From the NCBI RefSeq assembly GCF_000347775.1, contig NZ_APAT01000022.1, positions 229,793 through 293,792 of the forward strand: a DNA stretch of 64,000 nt, given 5' to 3'. Positions 18,613-26,765 of the stretch are shown piece by piece. The notes beneath the pieces were generated by a model. That model was given only the letters and a program-made list of their open reading frames with translations. It had not been told where the DNA came from and did not search any database. Position 1 is the stretch's first letter, and the number at the start of each line of letters is the position of its first letter. Made by a program: the position numbers and the translations under genes. The stretch comes from Marinobacter santoriniensis NKSG1 (GTDB lineage Bacteria > Pseudomonadota > Gammaproteobacteria > Pseudomonadales > Oleiphilaceae).

Positions 18613-18990
18613 ATGACGCTTAGCCGGATTGTCACAGGGCTTCTGATTATCCTCATGTTGGTGAGCGGGCCCTCTGTGGGCGCAATTCCTGGTCACGGCA
18701 GTCTGCAGCATGCCTCTTCCACTGCGTCGCAAGGCCAGGGTTGTGGAGCTCAGGCTACCCGGCTCGACAGTCGCAACCAGTGGATGTGGGGCGGCTGCGA
18801 GAGTCTGGAACAATCCCATTGCATGATCAGTGTCCAGCAATGTATGAGCCTGTCCGTCGCCGGCTTGCTGTCCCCCCTGCAACTACCGTCGGGGGCCTCT
18901 TCGGACGGCGAGCGTCTCCCGCATACGACAATCATTTATCAAAGCCCTTTGCTGGAGGTTCTGACGCCTCCTCCTGATCTCCTTTCCTGA
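18613..18990 (+). CDS. small exported protein, unknown function
   Basis: 125 residues if started at the ATG at 18613, which gives a hydrophobic export signal (IVTGLLIILMLVSGPSVGA). The mature part holds four Cys (GCGA, GGCES, HCMI, QQCM) and a Pro-rich end (TPPPDLL). I do not recognise a family. Its place just before a Met-rich exported protein, a DUF411 protein and a CcdA-like transporter suggests metal or thiol handling in the periplasm. The ribosome site is weak and the start uncertain; a longer version begins at 18487. Confidence 0.5.
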   Translation: MTLSRIVTGLLIILMLVSGPSVGAIPGHGSLQHASSTASQGQGCGAQATRLDSRNQWMWGGCESLEQSHCMISVQQCMSLSVAGLLSPLQLPSGASSDGERLPHTTIIYQSPLLEVLTPPPDLLS

Positions 18991-19044
18991 ACTCCAATGT
19001 GTTCCAAGACTGAGCGATTCCGCTCACGACGCCATTGACCGTTT

Positions 19045-19071
19045 TGTAACGGGTGCGCCCATCCGGCGTAC
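19045..19071 (+). promoter_or_regulatory. possible ECF-type promoter (weak)
   Basis: TGTAACG is followed after exactly 15 bases by CGTAC. This resembles the five promoter-like sites in the 56-62 kb region, with one change in the first box and a different second box. It would start transcription only about ten bases before the Met-rich gene, tight against the ribosome site, so the call is tentative. Confidence 0.25.
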
Positions 19072-19087
19072 CGGAAAGGAGTTACCT

Positions 19088-19381
19088 ATGAAAAAATCGA
19101 CCGCCAGACTGACGACCGGTCTCTTCCTTGCTGCTTCACTATTTACAAGTGCCGTTGTCTCTGCCCATCAGGGAGACAACTCAGGCATGGGCATGAGTGG
19201 AGGCGGCTCAGGGAACATGATGCAGATGATGAACATGGAGGGTATGGCTGAAATGATGAAAGTCATGTCCTCCCTGTCTGAAGACGATCGTGAAGCCATG
19301 CAGGATGCCTGCCTCAAAATGATGAAATCCCATTCGGGCGCCAGTATGGAATCCGATCATCATGGCAATGCTGCCAAATAG
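19088..19381 (+). CDS. Met/His-rich exported protein, probable copper binding
   Basis: A 97-residue protein with a signal peptide (cleavage near VVSA) followed by a Gly/Met-rich segment with clustered methionines (GMGMSGG, NMMQMMNMEGM, MMKVM) and histidines at both ends. Such composition is typical of small periplasmic Cu(I)-binding proteins. AAGGAG lies six bases before the ATG. Next to DUF411 and CcdA-like genes it fits a periplasmic copper/thiol function; this is inferred from composition and context. Confidence 0.75.
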   Translation: MKKSTARLTTGLFLAASLFTSAVVSAHQGDNSGMGMSGGGSGNMMQMMNMEGMAEMMKVMSSLSEDDREAMQDACLKMMKSHSGASMESDHHGNAAK

Positions 19382-19402
19382 TCATTGGTTAGTCGTTATA
19401 AA

Positions 19403-19428
19403 GGGCGCCCGTCGAGGGTCGGGCGCCC
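19403..19428 (+). terminator. intergenic hairpin, possible attenuator
   Basis: GGGCGCCCG (19403-19411) and CGGGCGCCC (19420-19428) form a nine-base-pair GC-rich stem between the Met-rich gene and the DUF411 gene, followed by a loose T-rich stretch. It may lower expression of the downstream genes or protect the upstream message. Confidence 0.5.
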
Positions 19429-19453
19429 ATCCTTTCAATTTTCGAGGTGATGT

Positions 19454-19963
19454 ATGAAACTTCAGACGACTCTGGGCCTGACTGCCCTTGTCATTGGCGT
19501 ATTCGCCATCGGATATCGGCTCCAGGCCGTGGGCTTTGGTGACGAAGCTTCTACGCCTGCGTCTGTGGCGGAAGGGCCGGCCATGACCGTCTTCAAAAGC
19601 CCGACCTGCTCCTGCTGCGCGCGCTGGGTGGATGATGCGAAAAACGCTGGCTTTGACCTGACGGTGAAAAACACCAACGACATGAACCGCATCAAGGCCG
19701 AGTACGGAGTGCCCCAGACCATGATGTCCTGCCATACGGCTGTGGTGGATGGCGTTGTGATCGAGGGCCATGTACCGATGGAGGATATCCGGGCCTACCT
19801 GACCAATGGTACCTACCCGCTGGGAGACCGTACCATCGGTATTGCCGTTCCGGGTATGCCACAAGGCTCGCCGGGGATGGAGACCGGTCGACAGGATAAC
19901 TTTGAGGTTGTCGCGTTTGCCCCCCGTGGACACACCAAAGTCCTGAAACGGTACGAGTTCTGA
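19454..19963 (+). CDS. DUF411 metal-binding protein
   Basis: A 169-residue protein with an N-terminal membrane anchor or signal and a DUF411 domain. It opens with MTVFKSPTCSCCARWVDD, the conserved CxCC site, followed by MNRIKAEYGVP, MSCHTAVVDG and YVIEGHVP-like positions. DUF411 proteins are thioredoxin-fold-like and often sit in copper or mercury resistance clusters. It ends one base before the CcdA-like gene, so the two are coupled and a periplasmic thiol or metal relay is likely. Confidence 0.85.
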   Translation: MKLQTTLGLTALVIGVFAIGYRLQAVGFGDEASTPASVAEGPAMTVFKSPTCSCCARWVDDAKNAGFDLTVKNTNDMNRIKAEYGVPQTMMSCHTAVVDGVVIEGHVPMEDIRAYLTNGTYPLGDRTIGIAVPGMPQGSPGMETGRQDNFEVVAFAPRGHTKVLKRYEF

Positions 19964-19964
19964 T

Positions 19965-20687
19965 ATGCCGGATCTTGCCACCTGGGGTGTCATGGCCGCC
20001 TTTCTGGGCGGCCTGGTGTCATTCCTCTCACCCTGCACATTGTCGCTGGTGCCCGGCTATCTGTCCGTGGTGACCGGCGGCGCCGTCAATGAGAGCGAAA
20101 ACCGCCTGAAGGCCTTCTGGCTGAGCTTCTGTTTCGTCCTCGGATTCAGCGTTATCTTTATTGCCCTGGGTGCGAGCGCCAGCCTACTGGGCCAGTGGCT
20201 GAGGGTGTACCGCGAGGAGGCTAACCTTGTCGCAGGGTTGCTGATCGTCCTGATGGGCCTGTTCATGCTCGGCTGGTGGAGTATGCCGGCACTGCAACGG
20301 GACTGGCGCTTCGGACACACCCTGGAGGGCGGGCGGCCAACGGCGGCCTTCCTTCTGGGTCTTGCGTTTGCTATTGGCTGGACGCCCTGCATCGGTCCGA
20401 TTCTCGGAGCCATACTGGCACTGAGCTCAACCCAGGCGAACGCCGAAACCGGTATCGTTTACCTGACCATGTACTCGGTTGGACTGGCGATCCCGTTTCT
20501 GGGAACGTCGCTATTTATCGAACATTTCCGGGTGAAGTTGCGTCGGTTCGGCCACTGGAGCCGGTATCTGCGGATGTTTGCGGGTGCGGTGCTGGTATTG
20601 ATGGGCGTATTGGTGATTACCGGACAGATGACCCGGTTCGCGAGCTGGATGCTATCGGCCTTCCCCATATTGGGGACGCTCGGGTAG
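19965..20687 (+). CDS. CcdA/DsbD-like thiol-disulfide transporter
   Basis: A 240-residue inner-membrane protein with six helices and the two conserved redox Cys in FLSPCTLSLVPGY and GWTPCIGPILG. CcdA proteins carry reducing electrons from cytoplasmic thioredoxin to periplasmic proteins. Directly after the DUF411 gene, its likely role here is to keep the Cys-rich copper-related proteins reduced rather than general cytochrome c maturation, since no ccm genes are near. The function beyond the family is inferred. Confidence 0.88.
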   Translation: MPDLATWGVMAAFLGGLVSFLSPCTLSLVPGYLSVVTGGAVNESENRLKAFWLSFCFVLGFSVIFIALGASASLLGQWLRVYREEANLVAGLLIVLMGLFMLGWWSMPALQRDWRFGHTLEGGRPTAAFLLGLAFAIGWTPCIGPILGAILALSSTQANAETGIVYLTMYSVGLAIPFLGTSLFIEHFRVKLRRFGHWSRYLRMFAGAVLVLMGVLVITGQMTRFASWMLSAFPILGTLG

Positions 20688-20691
20688 TCGC

Positions 20692-20731
20692 TGACTCCAT
20701 CGTACGGAGATCAGCTCCGTCGATGGAGTCA
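20692..20731. terminator. long hairpin between convergent genes
   Basis: TGACTCCATCG (20692-20702) pairs with CGATGGAGTCA (20721-20731), with an inner ACGGAG/CTCCGT helix after a single bulged base, giving 17 pairs in all. It separates the CcdA-like gene from the DUF302 gene on the other strand and can act in both directions, though no clear T-run follows. Confidence 0.65.
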
Positions 20732-20748
20732 TTTATCCAGGGCTCCGT

Positions 20749-21135
20749 CTATACCGCTTCGACCACTTTCGAGAGCATGTCCCGCACCTGGCCGGCAACC
20801 TCTTTGAGGGCGTCATTGTCGATGGCTGACATGGAAGCAACGGGGTCAATGGCGCTCACTTCAACGCCGCCCTGGACTTCCCGCAGGATGACATTGCACG
20901 GAAGCATGGAACCGACCCTGGGCTCCAGCCCGATGGCTTCCCAGGCCATGGTGGGGTTGCAGGCACCCAGGATTCGGTAGGCGGACATGTCCTTGTCCAG
21001 CTTCTTCTTCATGGTGGCTTTGACATCAATCTCGGTAAGGACGCCGAAACCGTGATCGGCGAGGGCCTTGCGTGCCCGTTCATCAACCGTGTCAAAGTCC
21101 GCGTCGGTGATTGTCCGGTTCATCGTGTAGGACAT
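20749..21135 (-). CDS. DUF302 domain protein
   Basis: A 128-residue cytosolic protein covering one DUF302 domain: HGFGVLTEIDVKATMKKKL, then YRILGACNP, EAIGLEPRVG and MLPCNVILRE, all conserved in this family. GGGAGG lies five bases before the ATG. The biochemical role of the family is not established. It leads a minus-strand group toward the convergent CcdA-like gene. Confidence 0.85.
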   Translation of the reverse strand: MSYTMNRTITDADFDTVDERARKALADHGFGVLTEIDVKATMKKKLDKDMSAYRILGACNPTMAWEAIGLEPRVGSMLPCNVILREVQGGVEVSAIDPVASMSAIDNDALKEVAGQVRDMLSKVVEAV

Positions 21136-21186
21136 GAAACCTCCCAGTTTGAGAATGCGAACCGCAACGGGTTTCCGTCGGGCGGT

Positions 21187-21414
21187 TCAGTTTGATGGAT
21201 CGGTCCGTTTGTCGATGGGCCATTCGGCAAATGCGAGAAAATACAGCAAGCCGAGGTTCACCAGTGGAACAAGCGTCAACAGGCTGAGCCATCCGGAAAA
21301 ACCGGCACGCTGGCAGATCCGCCAGACCGGCACCACGATAAATACGGCGATGAGCAGGGGCCAGAAGCCATGGCCCGCAAACAGGGTCATGCCGAACGTT
21401 GAGTCTCCCATCAT
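21187..21414 (-). CDS. small inner-membrane protein, unknown function
   Basis: A 75-residue protein with two hydrophobic segments (FWPLLIAVFIVVPVWRI and WLSLLTLVPLVNLGLLYFLAF) and a short charged tail. AAGGAG precedes the two adjacent ATG codons. It resembles small membrane proteins found beside transporters, but I cannot name a family. It is co-oriented with the downstream DUF302 gene and the upstream permease gene. Confidence 0.7.
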   Translation of the reverse strand: MMGDSTFGMTLFAGHGFWPLLIAVFIVVPVWRICQRAGFSGWLSLLTLVPLVNLGLLYFLAFAEWPIDKRTDPSN

Positions 21415-21428
21415 GAGCTGTGCTCCTT

Positions 21429-22805
21429 TTACTCTGAGGAATTTCCATGTTGGTGGGCGTGGGACCCTTTTTGATTGTCGGTGGCGACCGCACGGGTGGT
21501 GCTCAGGAACCAGGCTTCGGCGATGGCAAGTACCATCATCGTTACCGCGGCAACGGCCAGGACGAATGGGTCGGTCGTCAATTTGACCCAGACAAAGCCT
21601 CCCAGTGCCAGCAGGTCCAGCACAATCGCTGTTGCGGGAATCCAGGGGCGAGCTTTCACGTCCTCGCGGAGGTGACGGAGAACGCCCCAGTGAATCGCAA
21701 TGTCCATGATCAGATAGAAAATGATACCCAGTGCGGCAATGCGGGAAAGATCAAAAAACGCAGTCAGGACAAGCCCCAGAACCACGGTGTAGACCAGGGT
21801 GTGTTTCTGGATGCTACCGGGCATACCAAAGTGACTGTGGGGAACCAGCTTCATTTCGGTCAGCATGGCCAGCATTCTTGACACTGCGAAGATGCTGGCG
21901 AGGATCCCGCCGGCCGTGGCGGTCATGGCGATGATCACGGTGAACCAGACGCCATAATCGCCCAGGGCCGGCCGCGCGGCTGCGGCCAGCGAATAGTTAC
22001 GAGTTCTGATGATCTCGGCCAGCGAGAGATTGCTTGATACCGCAAACCCCACCAGGGTGTAGATAACGACACAGGCGGCAATCGAAATGATAATGGCCCG
22101 GCCGACGTTCCGGTGGGGATCCTTTACCTCCGAGCCACTGTTGGTAATGGTCGTAAAACCCTTGAAGGCCAGGATGCCCAGGGCGGTTGCGCCCAGGAAC
22201 GCGCCAGCGGTACCCGCGTCCTGTGGAGTGCCGGCGGGGATGTCGAGAGACAGGCTGTCGGCAATCCAGACCCCGACGAGGCCGAAGAGAAGAATGCCGC
22301 CGATTTTGAGAATGCCGATAAACGACGCCACTTTCTGGATCAGCTGGTTACCCAGCAGATTGATGATGAAGGCCGCCAGTATCAGGGACACTCCGAGAAC
22401 AGAAATCATGTGGCCACTTCGATCGCCGCCGAACAACTGCATGGTGTACGAGCCGAAGGTTCGCGCCAGGAAGCTCTGGGCGATCACCATGGAAAAATAC
22501 ATGAGCAGAGCGTTGAACGCGGTCGCCAGGCTGTGGCCATACGCCTTGTGAAGGTACATGCCAATGCCGCCCGCCGATGGATAGGCATTGGAAATCTTCA
22601 CGTAGGAGTAGGCACTGAAGCTGACAATGATGGCGGCTGCGAGAAACGCCAGCGGAAACAGCGGGCCGGTCATCTGGGCCATCTGACCGGTGAGAGCAAA
22701 GATGCCGGCGCCGATCATGACGCCGGTACCGAGCATGACCGTTCCCGGCAGCGTCAGGCTGCCGGCCTGGTAGTGGGTGGTCCTGTCCTCTTCCTGATGG
22801 TTCAC
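21429..22805 (-). CDS. APC-family amino acid permease
   Basis: A 458-residue transporter with about 12 membrane helices. The family signature around helix 1 is clear (TLPGTVMLGTGVMIGAGIFALTG), as is the helix 6 region with ALGILAFKGF. I start it at GTG 22805: an AGGA site lies seven or eight bases before it and it begins 11 bases after the preceding gene ends, whereas the ATG at 22847 lies inside that gene. It ends in a His-rich, Gln-rich tail (GSHAHQHGNSSE) of unknown purpose. The substrate is unknown. Confidence 0.85.
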   Translation of the reverse strand: MNHQEEDRTTHYQAGSLTLPGTVMLGTGVMIGAGIFALTGQMAQMTGPLFPLAFLAAAIIVSFSAYSYVKISNAYPSAGGIGMYLHKAYGHSLATAFNALLMYFSMVIAQSFLARTFGSYTMQLFGGDRSGHMISVLGVSLILAAFIINLLGNQLIQKVASFIGILKIGGILLFGLVGVWIADSLSLDIPAGTPQDAGTAGAFLGATALGILAFKGFTTITNSGSEVKDPHRNVGRAIIISIAACVVIYTLVGFAVSSNLSLAEIIRTRNYSLAAAARPALGDYGVWFTVIIAMTATAGGILASIFAVSRMLAMLTEMKLVPHSHFGMPGSIQKHTLVYTVVLGLVLTAFFDLSRIAALGIIFYLIMDIAIHWGVLRHLREDVKARPWIPATAIVLDLLALGGFVWVKLTTDPFVLAVAAVTMMVLAIAEAWFLSTTRAVATDNQKGSHAHQHGNSSE

Positions 22806-22816
22806 TGAGGTTCCTG

Positions 22817-23170
22817 TTATTTCTTCATAGGCGGAATTTTTGAACAACAGAAAGGCTCGTGGCTGGCGTTCGCCCGCACGTTGTCATCGGTGAAGCGATA
22901 CCAGGCAAGCTTTCTGCGAGTCCACCAGCCGTCCCTCAGTTTCCCTCCATGAGACTGAACCAGCCCCAGCAGCTCGTCAGTGGACCAGTGAGTGCCGTCA
23001 TAGGTGACGTTCAGCTGATCTCCCCATTGGAGTTCCGCAAAATCGATACAGGGATGCTGGTTCAGCTCTTGGATGAAATCCTCCCACTCGCTCTCAGAGA
23101 GTCCATCAACTTTGAGTTTACGTTTTAGCAAAAAGGCTTCCTGGCTGGTCGGTTTGTGAGCTTTTGCCAT
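22817..23170 (-). CDS. conserved hypothetical protein
   Basis: A 117-residue soluble protein starting after a GGGGGA site. No family is recognised. It is rich in Trp (SEWEDF, LQWGDQ, THWSTDE, DGWWTRRKLAWYRF) and ends with a Cys pair in EPFCCSK. It is separated from the permease start by 11 bases and is probably translated with it, so a role linked to that transporter is possible but unproven. Confidence 0.6.
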   Translation of the reverse strand: MAKAHKPTSQEAFLLKRKLKVDGLSESEWEDFIQELNQHPCIDFAELQWGDQLNVTYDGTHWSTDELLGLVQSHGGKLRDGWWTRRKLAWYRFTDDNVRANASHEPFCCSKIPPMKK

Positions 23171-23351
23171 GGTTGTTCCCCCGGCCTGGTGAATTTTCCA
23201 TTATCTCAGCACACCAAACTGAATTGCGGCTGAAAAGGTCGGTGGCGTTCCTGGCATGGTTTGACCTGCATCAATCAGCGCTCCGCCTCTGATCGAAAGA
23301 TTTACCTGATACCATGCAGAGTGGCGCCCACACTGAGGAATTCCCGGATTT

Positions 23352-23368
23352 TTCAGGCAGAATTCAGG
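23352..23368 (+). promoter_or_regulatory. tandem TTCAGG box, likely response-regulator site
   Basis: TTCAGG at 23352-23357 is repeated at 23363-23368 with five bases between, an 11-base period. OmpR/PhoB-family regulators bind direct repeats spaced one helical turn in this way. It lies 51 bases before the response-regulator start, so autoregulation is likely. Identity of the bound protein is inferred. Confidence 0.5.
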
Positions 23369-23419
23369 TAGGGCGGCAACACTGTCGGATTTCCTGGCCA
23401 AGGCAAAAGGACCTCGCAG

Positions 23420-24085
23420 ATGCGTTTACTGCTGGTGGAAGATGACCAACTGTTGGCGGAAGGCCTTGCCAGACAGCTGGAGAAGGCCGGCTTCAGCGTG
23501 GATCGGGCCGCGTCCGTTCACGAAGCGATGATGCTGGGCAGGCAGGAGGAGTATCGCGCCTGCGTGCTGGATCTCGGATTACCGGACGGGAATGGCCTGG
23601 ACGTGCTCCGTCAATGGCGTGAAAACCGCGTGGCATTTCCAGTGCTTATCCTGACGGCAAGAGGCGACTGGAAAGACAAAGTGGGCGGGTTGAAAGCCGG
23701 TGCGGACGATTACCTGGCCAAACCTTTCCAGACCGAGGAGCTGGTTGCACGGCTGCATGCCATTGTCCGCCGCAGCGAAGGTCGCGTTCTGTCCACACTG
23801 AGGGCTGGTACCATCGAATTGGATGAAAACCGCCAGATGGTCAGAGTGAAGGACGGGACGGAACACAGCCTCACGGGAACCGAGTTTCGTCTGCTTCGAT
23901 GCCTCATGAGCCATCCTGGCCACGTTTTCTCGAAGGAGCAGCTGATGGAGCAGCTCTATAACCTCAGTGACAGTCCCACGGATAATGTGATCGAGGCCTA
24001 CATCCGTCGGTTGAGGAAGCTGGTGGGTGCCAGCGCCATAAAAACGCGGCGAGGTCAGGGGTACCTGTTTGATGAGGCTGTTTAG
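23420..24085 (+). CDS. OmpR-family response regulator (PhoP/QseB-like)
   Basis: A 221-residue two-domain regulator. The receiver domain has the acidic pair Glu7-Asp8-Asp9, phospho-acceptor Asp51 in VLDLGLPDG and the Lys in YLAKPF. The C-terminal winged helix ends with NVIEAYIRRLRKLVG and TRRGQGYLF. It overlaps the sensor kinase gene by 14 bases, so the two are made together. A tandem TTCAGG site upstream suggests autoregulation. Confidence 0.92.
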   Translation: MRLLLVEDDQLLAEGLARQLEKAGFSVDRAASVHEAMMLGRQEEYRACVLDLGLPDGNGLDVLRQWRENRVAFPVLILTARGDWKDKVGGLKAGADDYLAKPFQTEELVARLHAIVRRSEGRVLSTLRAGTIELDENRQMVRVKDGTEHSLTGTEFRLLRCLMSHPGHVFSKEQLMEQLYNLSDSPTDNVIEAYIRRLRKLVGASAIKTRRGQGYLFDEAV

Positions 24086-25430
24086 AAAACCCGATTCTGT
24101 CCGGGGCATGCTCCTTGCCATCCTGCTCCCGGCAGGCATCGGGTTGATGGCCCTTGCCTGGTTTGTTCATGGCAGTCTGCTGGACAGAATGTCCCGGGAG
24201 TTCGTGGAAGGGCGATTGCAGGACGAAGCGGCCTTTCTGGAGCACCAGTTACGGGAATCCGGCGGACAGACAGAAGCCCTGAAAACCGGCGGCTATTTCC
24301 AGGAAGTTTTCCATCACGGATTCGCCATCGCCTCCGGGGACAGTACGGTCGTTTATCCCCGGTCCTGGGGGACGTTGCTAAACCCCTTGCTGAAATCGAG
24401 CCAGCCGGGAACCGTCCGAATACGGGACATGGATGTCGGTGATGCCCCTTCGGATCTCCTCGCTTACCGTCAGTCTTTTGCGATAGGGGATTCGCCTGTG
24501 ACCGTTGTGGTGGCCGAGGATATGGCTGCGCTGGACGACAGCCAGGCCGAACTGCATGTGTGGACGGCGGTGGTATCGATTCTCCTGATCATTCTGATGG
24601 TCGGGAGTATCTGGCTGGGTATCACCCTTTCCATGCGGCCGGTGGTGACACTTCGTGCTGCCCTGAGAAAGCTCCAGGACCGCGAAGTGTCTCGCATCAA
24701 CGTGGAGTGTCCCGAGGAGTTCCGACCCCTGGTACAGCAGCTCAACCAGTTGCTTGATTCCCAGGATCAACGCCTTGAGCGCTCCAGGGAAGCCCTTGCC
24801 AACCTCTCCCATAGCGTGAAAACGCCCATCGCAGCGGTACGTCAAAGCCTGGAAGACACCGAGAAATCCCTGAGTGATCGATTGCGCCGGGATATGGCGG
24901 CCCGGCTCAGTGATATAGATCGTCAGCTTGAGGCGGAAATGCGGCGAAGCCGGTTCGCCGGCCCCCAGGTGGGTAAAAGTGCCTTTCCGGTATCCCAGTC
25001 GCGGGATCTCCTGTGGATGATGGGGCGTCTGTATCCGGACAAGTCCTTTGAGCTTTCCACCGATCTGACTCAGGAACGCCGCTGGCCGATCGAGGAGCAC
25101 GATCTCAATGAAATACTCGGCAATCTGCTGGATAACGCCGGCAAGTGGTCGGACCGATGCGTCGAGCTGTGTTTATCGGAAACCCGTGAACAACTGCAGA
25201 TTATCGTAAATGACGATGGCCCGGGAGTGGCCGAAGAAGGCCGCGAGCAGCTGGGACGTCGTGGCTTGCGGCTGGATCAGCAAAGCACCGGGCACGGACT
25301 GGGACTTGCTATCGTTCTGGATATCGTCAAACGGTATGGAGGACAGGCAGGTTTCGCCACCAGCGCCGCTGGCGGCCTGGAAGCCAGAGTTGTATTTCCT
25401 GCTTCCGTGAGGCCGACACCCGAGGCGTGA
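24072..25430 (+). CDS. sensor histidine kinase (PhoQ/QseC-like)
   Basis: A 452-residue inner-membrane kinase. It has a first membrane helix near residues 12-32, a periplasmic sensor of about 130 residues, a second helix near 165-185, a HAMP-like linker, the phospho-acceptor His in [12 protein letters not shown], the N box NLLDNAGKW and G boxes NDDGPGV and GHGLGLAI. It overlaps the response regulator gene. The HSVKTP form of the H box is typical of the PhoQ group. The signal sensed is not evident; divalent cations or peptides are possible by analogy. Confidence 0.9.
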   Translation: MRLFRKPDSVRGMLLAILLPAGIGLMALAWFVHGSLLDRMSREFVEGRLQDEAAFLEHQLRESGGQTEALKTGGYFQEVFHHGFAIASGDSTVVYPRSWGTLLNPLLKSSQPGTVRIRDMDVGDAPSDLLAYRQSFAIGDSPVTVVVAEDMAALDDSQAELHVWTAVVSILLIILMVGSIWLGITLSMRPVVTLRAALRKLQDREVSRINVECPEEFRPLVQQLNQLLDSQDQRLERSREALANLSHSVKTPIAAVRQSLEDTEKSLSDRLRRDMAARLSDIDRQLEAEMRRSRFAGPQVGKSAFPVSQSRDLLWMMGRLYPDKSFELSTDLTQERRWPIEEHDLNEILGNLLDNAGKWSDRCVELCLSETREQLQIIVNDDGPGVAEEGREQLGRRGLRLDQQSTGHGLGLAIVLDIVKRYGGQAGFATSAAGGLEARVVFPASVRPTPEA

Positions 25431-25554
25431 GGGACTTTGTCCAGTGCGTCTGACCCTTCGGCTTGCCCTTGGTCATTTGCTCAATCGCAGTCCCGTTGCT
25501 AGTTTTGAAACAGGTGGTTGGAAGCCTACTCAGTCAAACGTTCAGAGGAACCCC

Positions 25555-25965
25555 ATGTCGGAAACCGTGGCGAATGGCGTTGCCGAGTACTGGGCCACTG
25601 GCTTTTTTGTCCTCGCGGTAGGCGGTCTTTGCGCCTTTATGGTCGGCGCATCCAGTCTGCTGGGCGGGCGCAGTCATGGCATCAGCAAGACACTTCCCTT
25701 TGAATCCGGCATTCGAGGTGCCGGAAGTGCGCGCCAGCGTTTTTCGGTCAAATTCTATCTGGTGGCCATGTTGTTCGTGATCTTCGACATCGAGGCGGTT
25801 TTCCTCTTCGCTTGGTCGATCGTTATCCCCGACGTTGGCTGGACCGGTTTCTGGGGTGCCGCTGTGTTCATCTTTATCCTTCTGGCCGGTCTCATCTACG
25901 ACAGCCGTACCGGAGCCCTCGACTGGGCCCCGCAACGCAGACGGTCCGGCAAAAGCACCGCCTGA
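25555..25965 (+). CDS. nuoA: NADH-quinone oxidoreductase subunit A
   Basis: A 136-residue membrane subunit of complex I. The ATG at 25555 follows GAGGA; earlier in-frame codons are rejected because they add a non-family head. It has three helices and the conserved LPFESGI and [20 protein letters not shown] region, which lines the quinone entry zone. It is the first gene of a complete nuo operon, with about 120 bases of leader after the kinase gene. Confidence 0.95.
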   Translation: MSETVANGVAEYWATGFFVLAVGGLCAFMVGASSLLGGRSHGISKTLPFESGIRGAGSARQRFSVKFYLVAMLFVIFDIEAVFLFAWSIVIPDVGWTGFWGAAVFIFILLAGLIYDSRTGALDWAPQRRRSGKSTA

Positions 25966-26037
25966 CAACATCCGCCCGGGCGTTCCGGCCAGAGGCGAAG
26001 GCGCGCCGCGGCGCCCGAACAACACTGGAGGAATTCT

Positions 26038-26715
26038 ATGGCCTACACCCTGACCCGGGCCGAGGGAGCACCGGGCGGCGATGCGCATTATCCGGTGGAT
26101 CGCCGAAGCAAGGTCGAGGATCCGGTCAAACAACAGCTTGAACGCAATGTGTTTACGGGCAGGCTGAGCGAAGTGCTGAATTCGGCGGTCAACTGGGGCC
26201 GCAAGAATTCCCTCTGGCCATACAACTTCGGGCTTTCCTGCTGTTACGTGGAAATGACCACGGCCTTCACCTCGCCCCACGATATTGCCCGCTTCGGTTC
26301 CGAGGTGATCCGGGCGTCCCCCAGACAGGCGGATTTCATGGTCATTGCCGGTACCTGCTTCATCAAGATGGCGCCCGTTATCCAGCAACTGTACGACCAG
26401 ATGCTGGAACCGAAATGGGTGATTTCCATGGGTTCCTGCGCCAATTCCGGGGGCATGTACGACATCTACTCCGTGGTCCAGGGCGTCGACAAATTTCTGC
26501 CGGTGGACGTCTATGTGCCCGGCTGCCCGCCCCGGCCGGAGGCATTCCTGCAGGGCCTGCAACTGTTGCAGGATTCTATCCAGGAAGAACGGCGCCCGCT
26601 GTCGTGGGTAGTGGGGGACCAGGGCGTGTATCGGGCTGAAATGCCCTCGCAACGGGAAAAATGGCGGGACCAGCGGATCCAGGCCACGGAACTGAGGACA
26701 CCCGACAAGCTGTAA
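26038..26715 (+). CDS. nuoB: NADH-quinone oxidoreductase subunit B
   Basis: A 225-residue peripheral subunit holding the N2 [4Fe-4S] cluster, the last iron-sulfur centre before quinone. The Cys ligands are visible in [25 protein letters not shown] and [13 protein letters not shown] precedes the ATG. Normal length and motif order; works with NuoCD at the quinone site. Confidence 0.96.
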   Translation: MAYTLTRAEGAPGGDAHYPVDRRSKVEDPVKQQLERNVFTGRLSEVLNSAVNWGRKNSLWPYNFGLSCCYVEMTTAFTSPHDIARFGSEVIRASPRQADFMVIAGTCFIKMAPVIQQLYDQMLEPKWVISMGSCANSGGMYDIYSVVQGVDKFLPVDVYVPGCPPRPEAFLQGLQLLQDSIQEERRPLSWVVGDQGVYRAEMPSQREKWRDQRIQATELRTPDKL

Positions 26716-26765
26716 CAGTGTTAGCCGTCGTTTCACAACTGGCCATCAGGAGTTGAACCGCGAGC

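Noticed and set aside
23201..23401. 66-codon minus-strand open frame upstream of the response regulator
   Set aside because: It covers the promoter region with the TTCAGG repeats, lacks a ribosome site and matches nothing known.
26711..26717. TGTAACA at the end of nuoB, same as the ECF -35 box
   Set aside because: It includes the nuoB stop codon, and no GTCTG-like box occurs 15 bases downstream.
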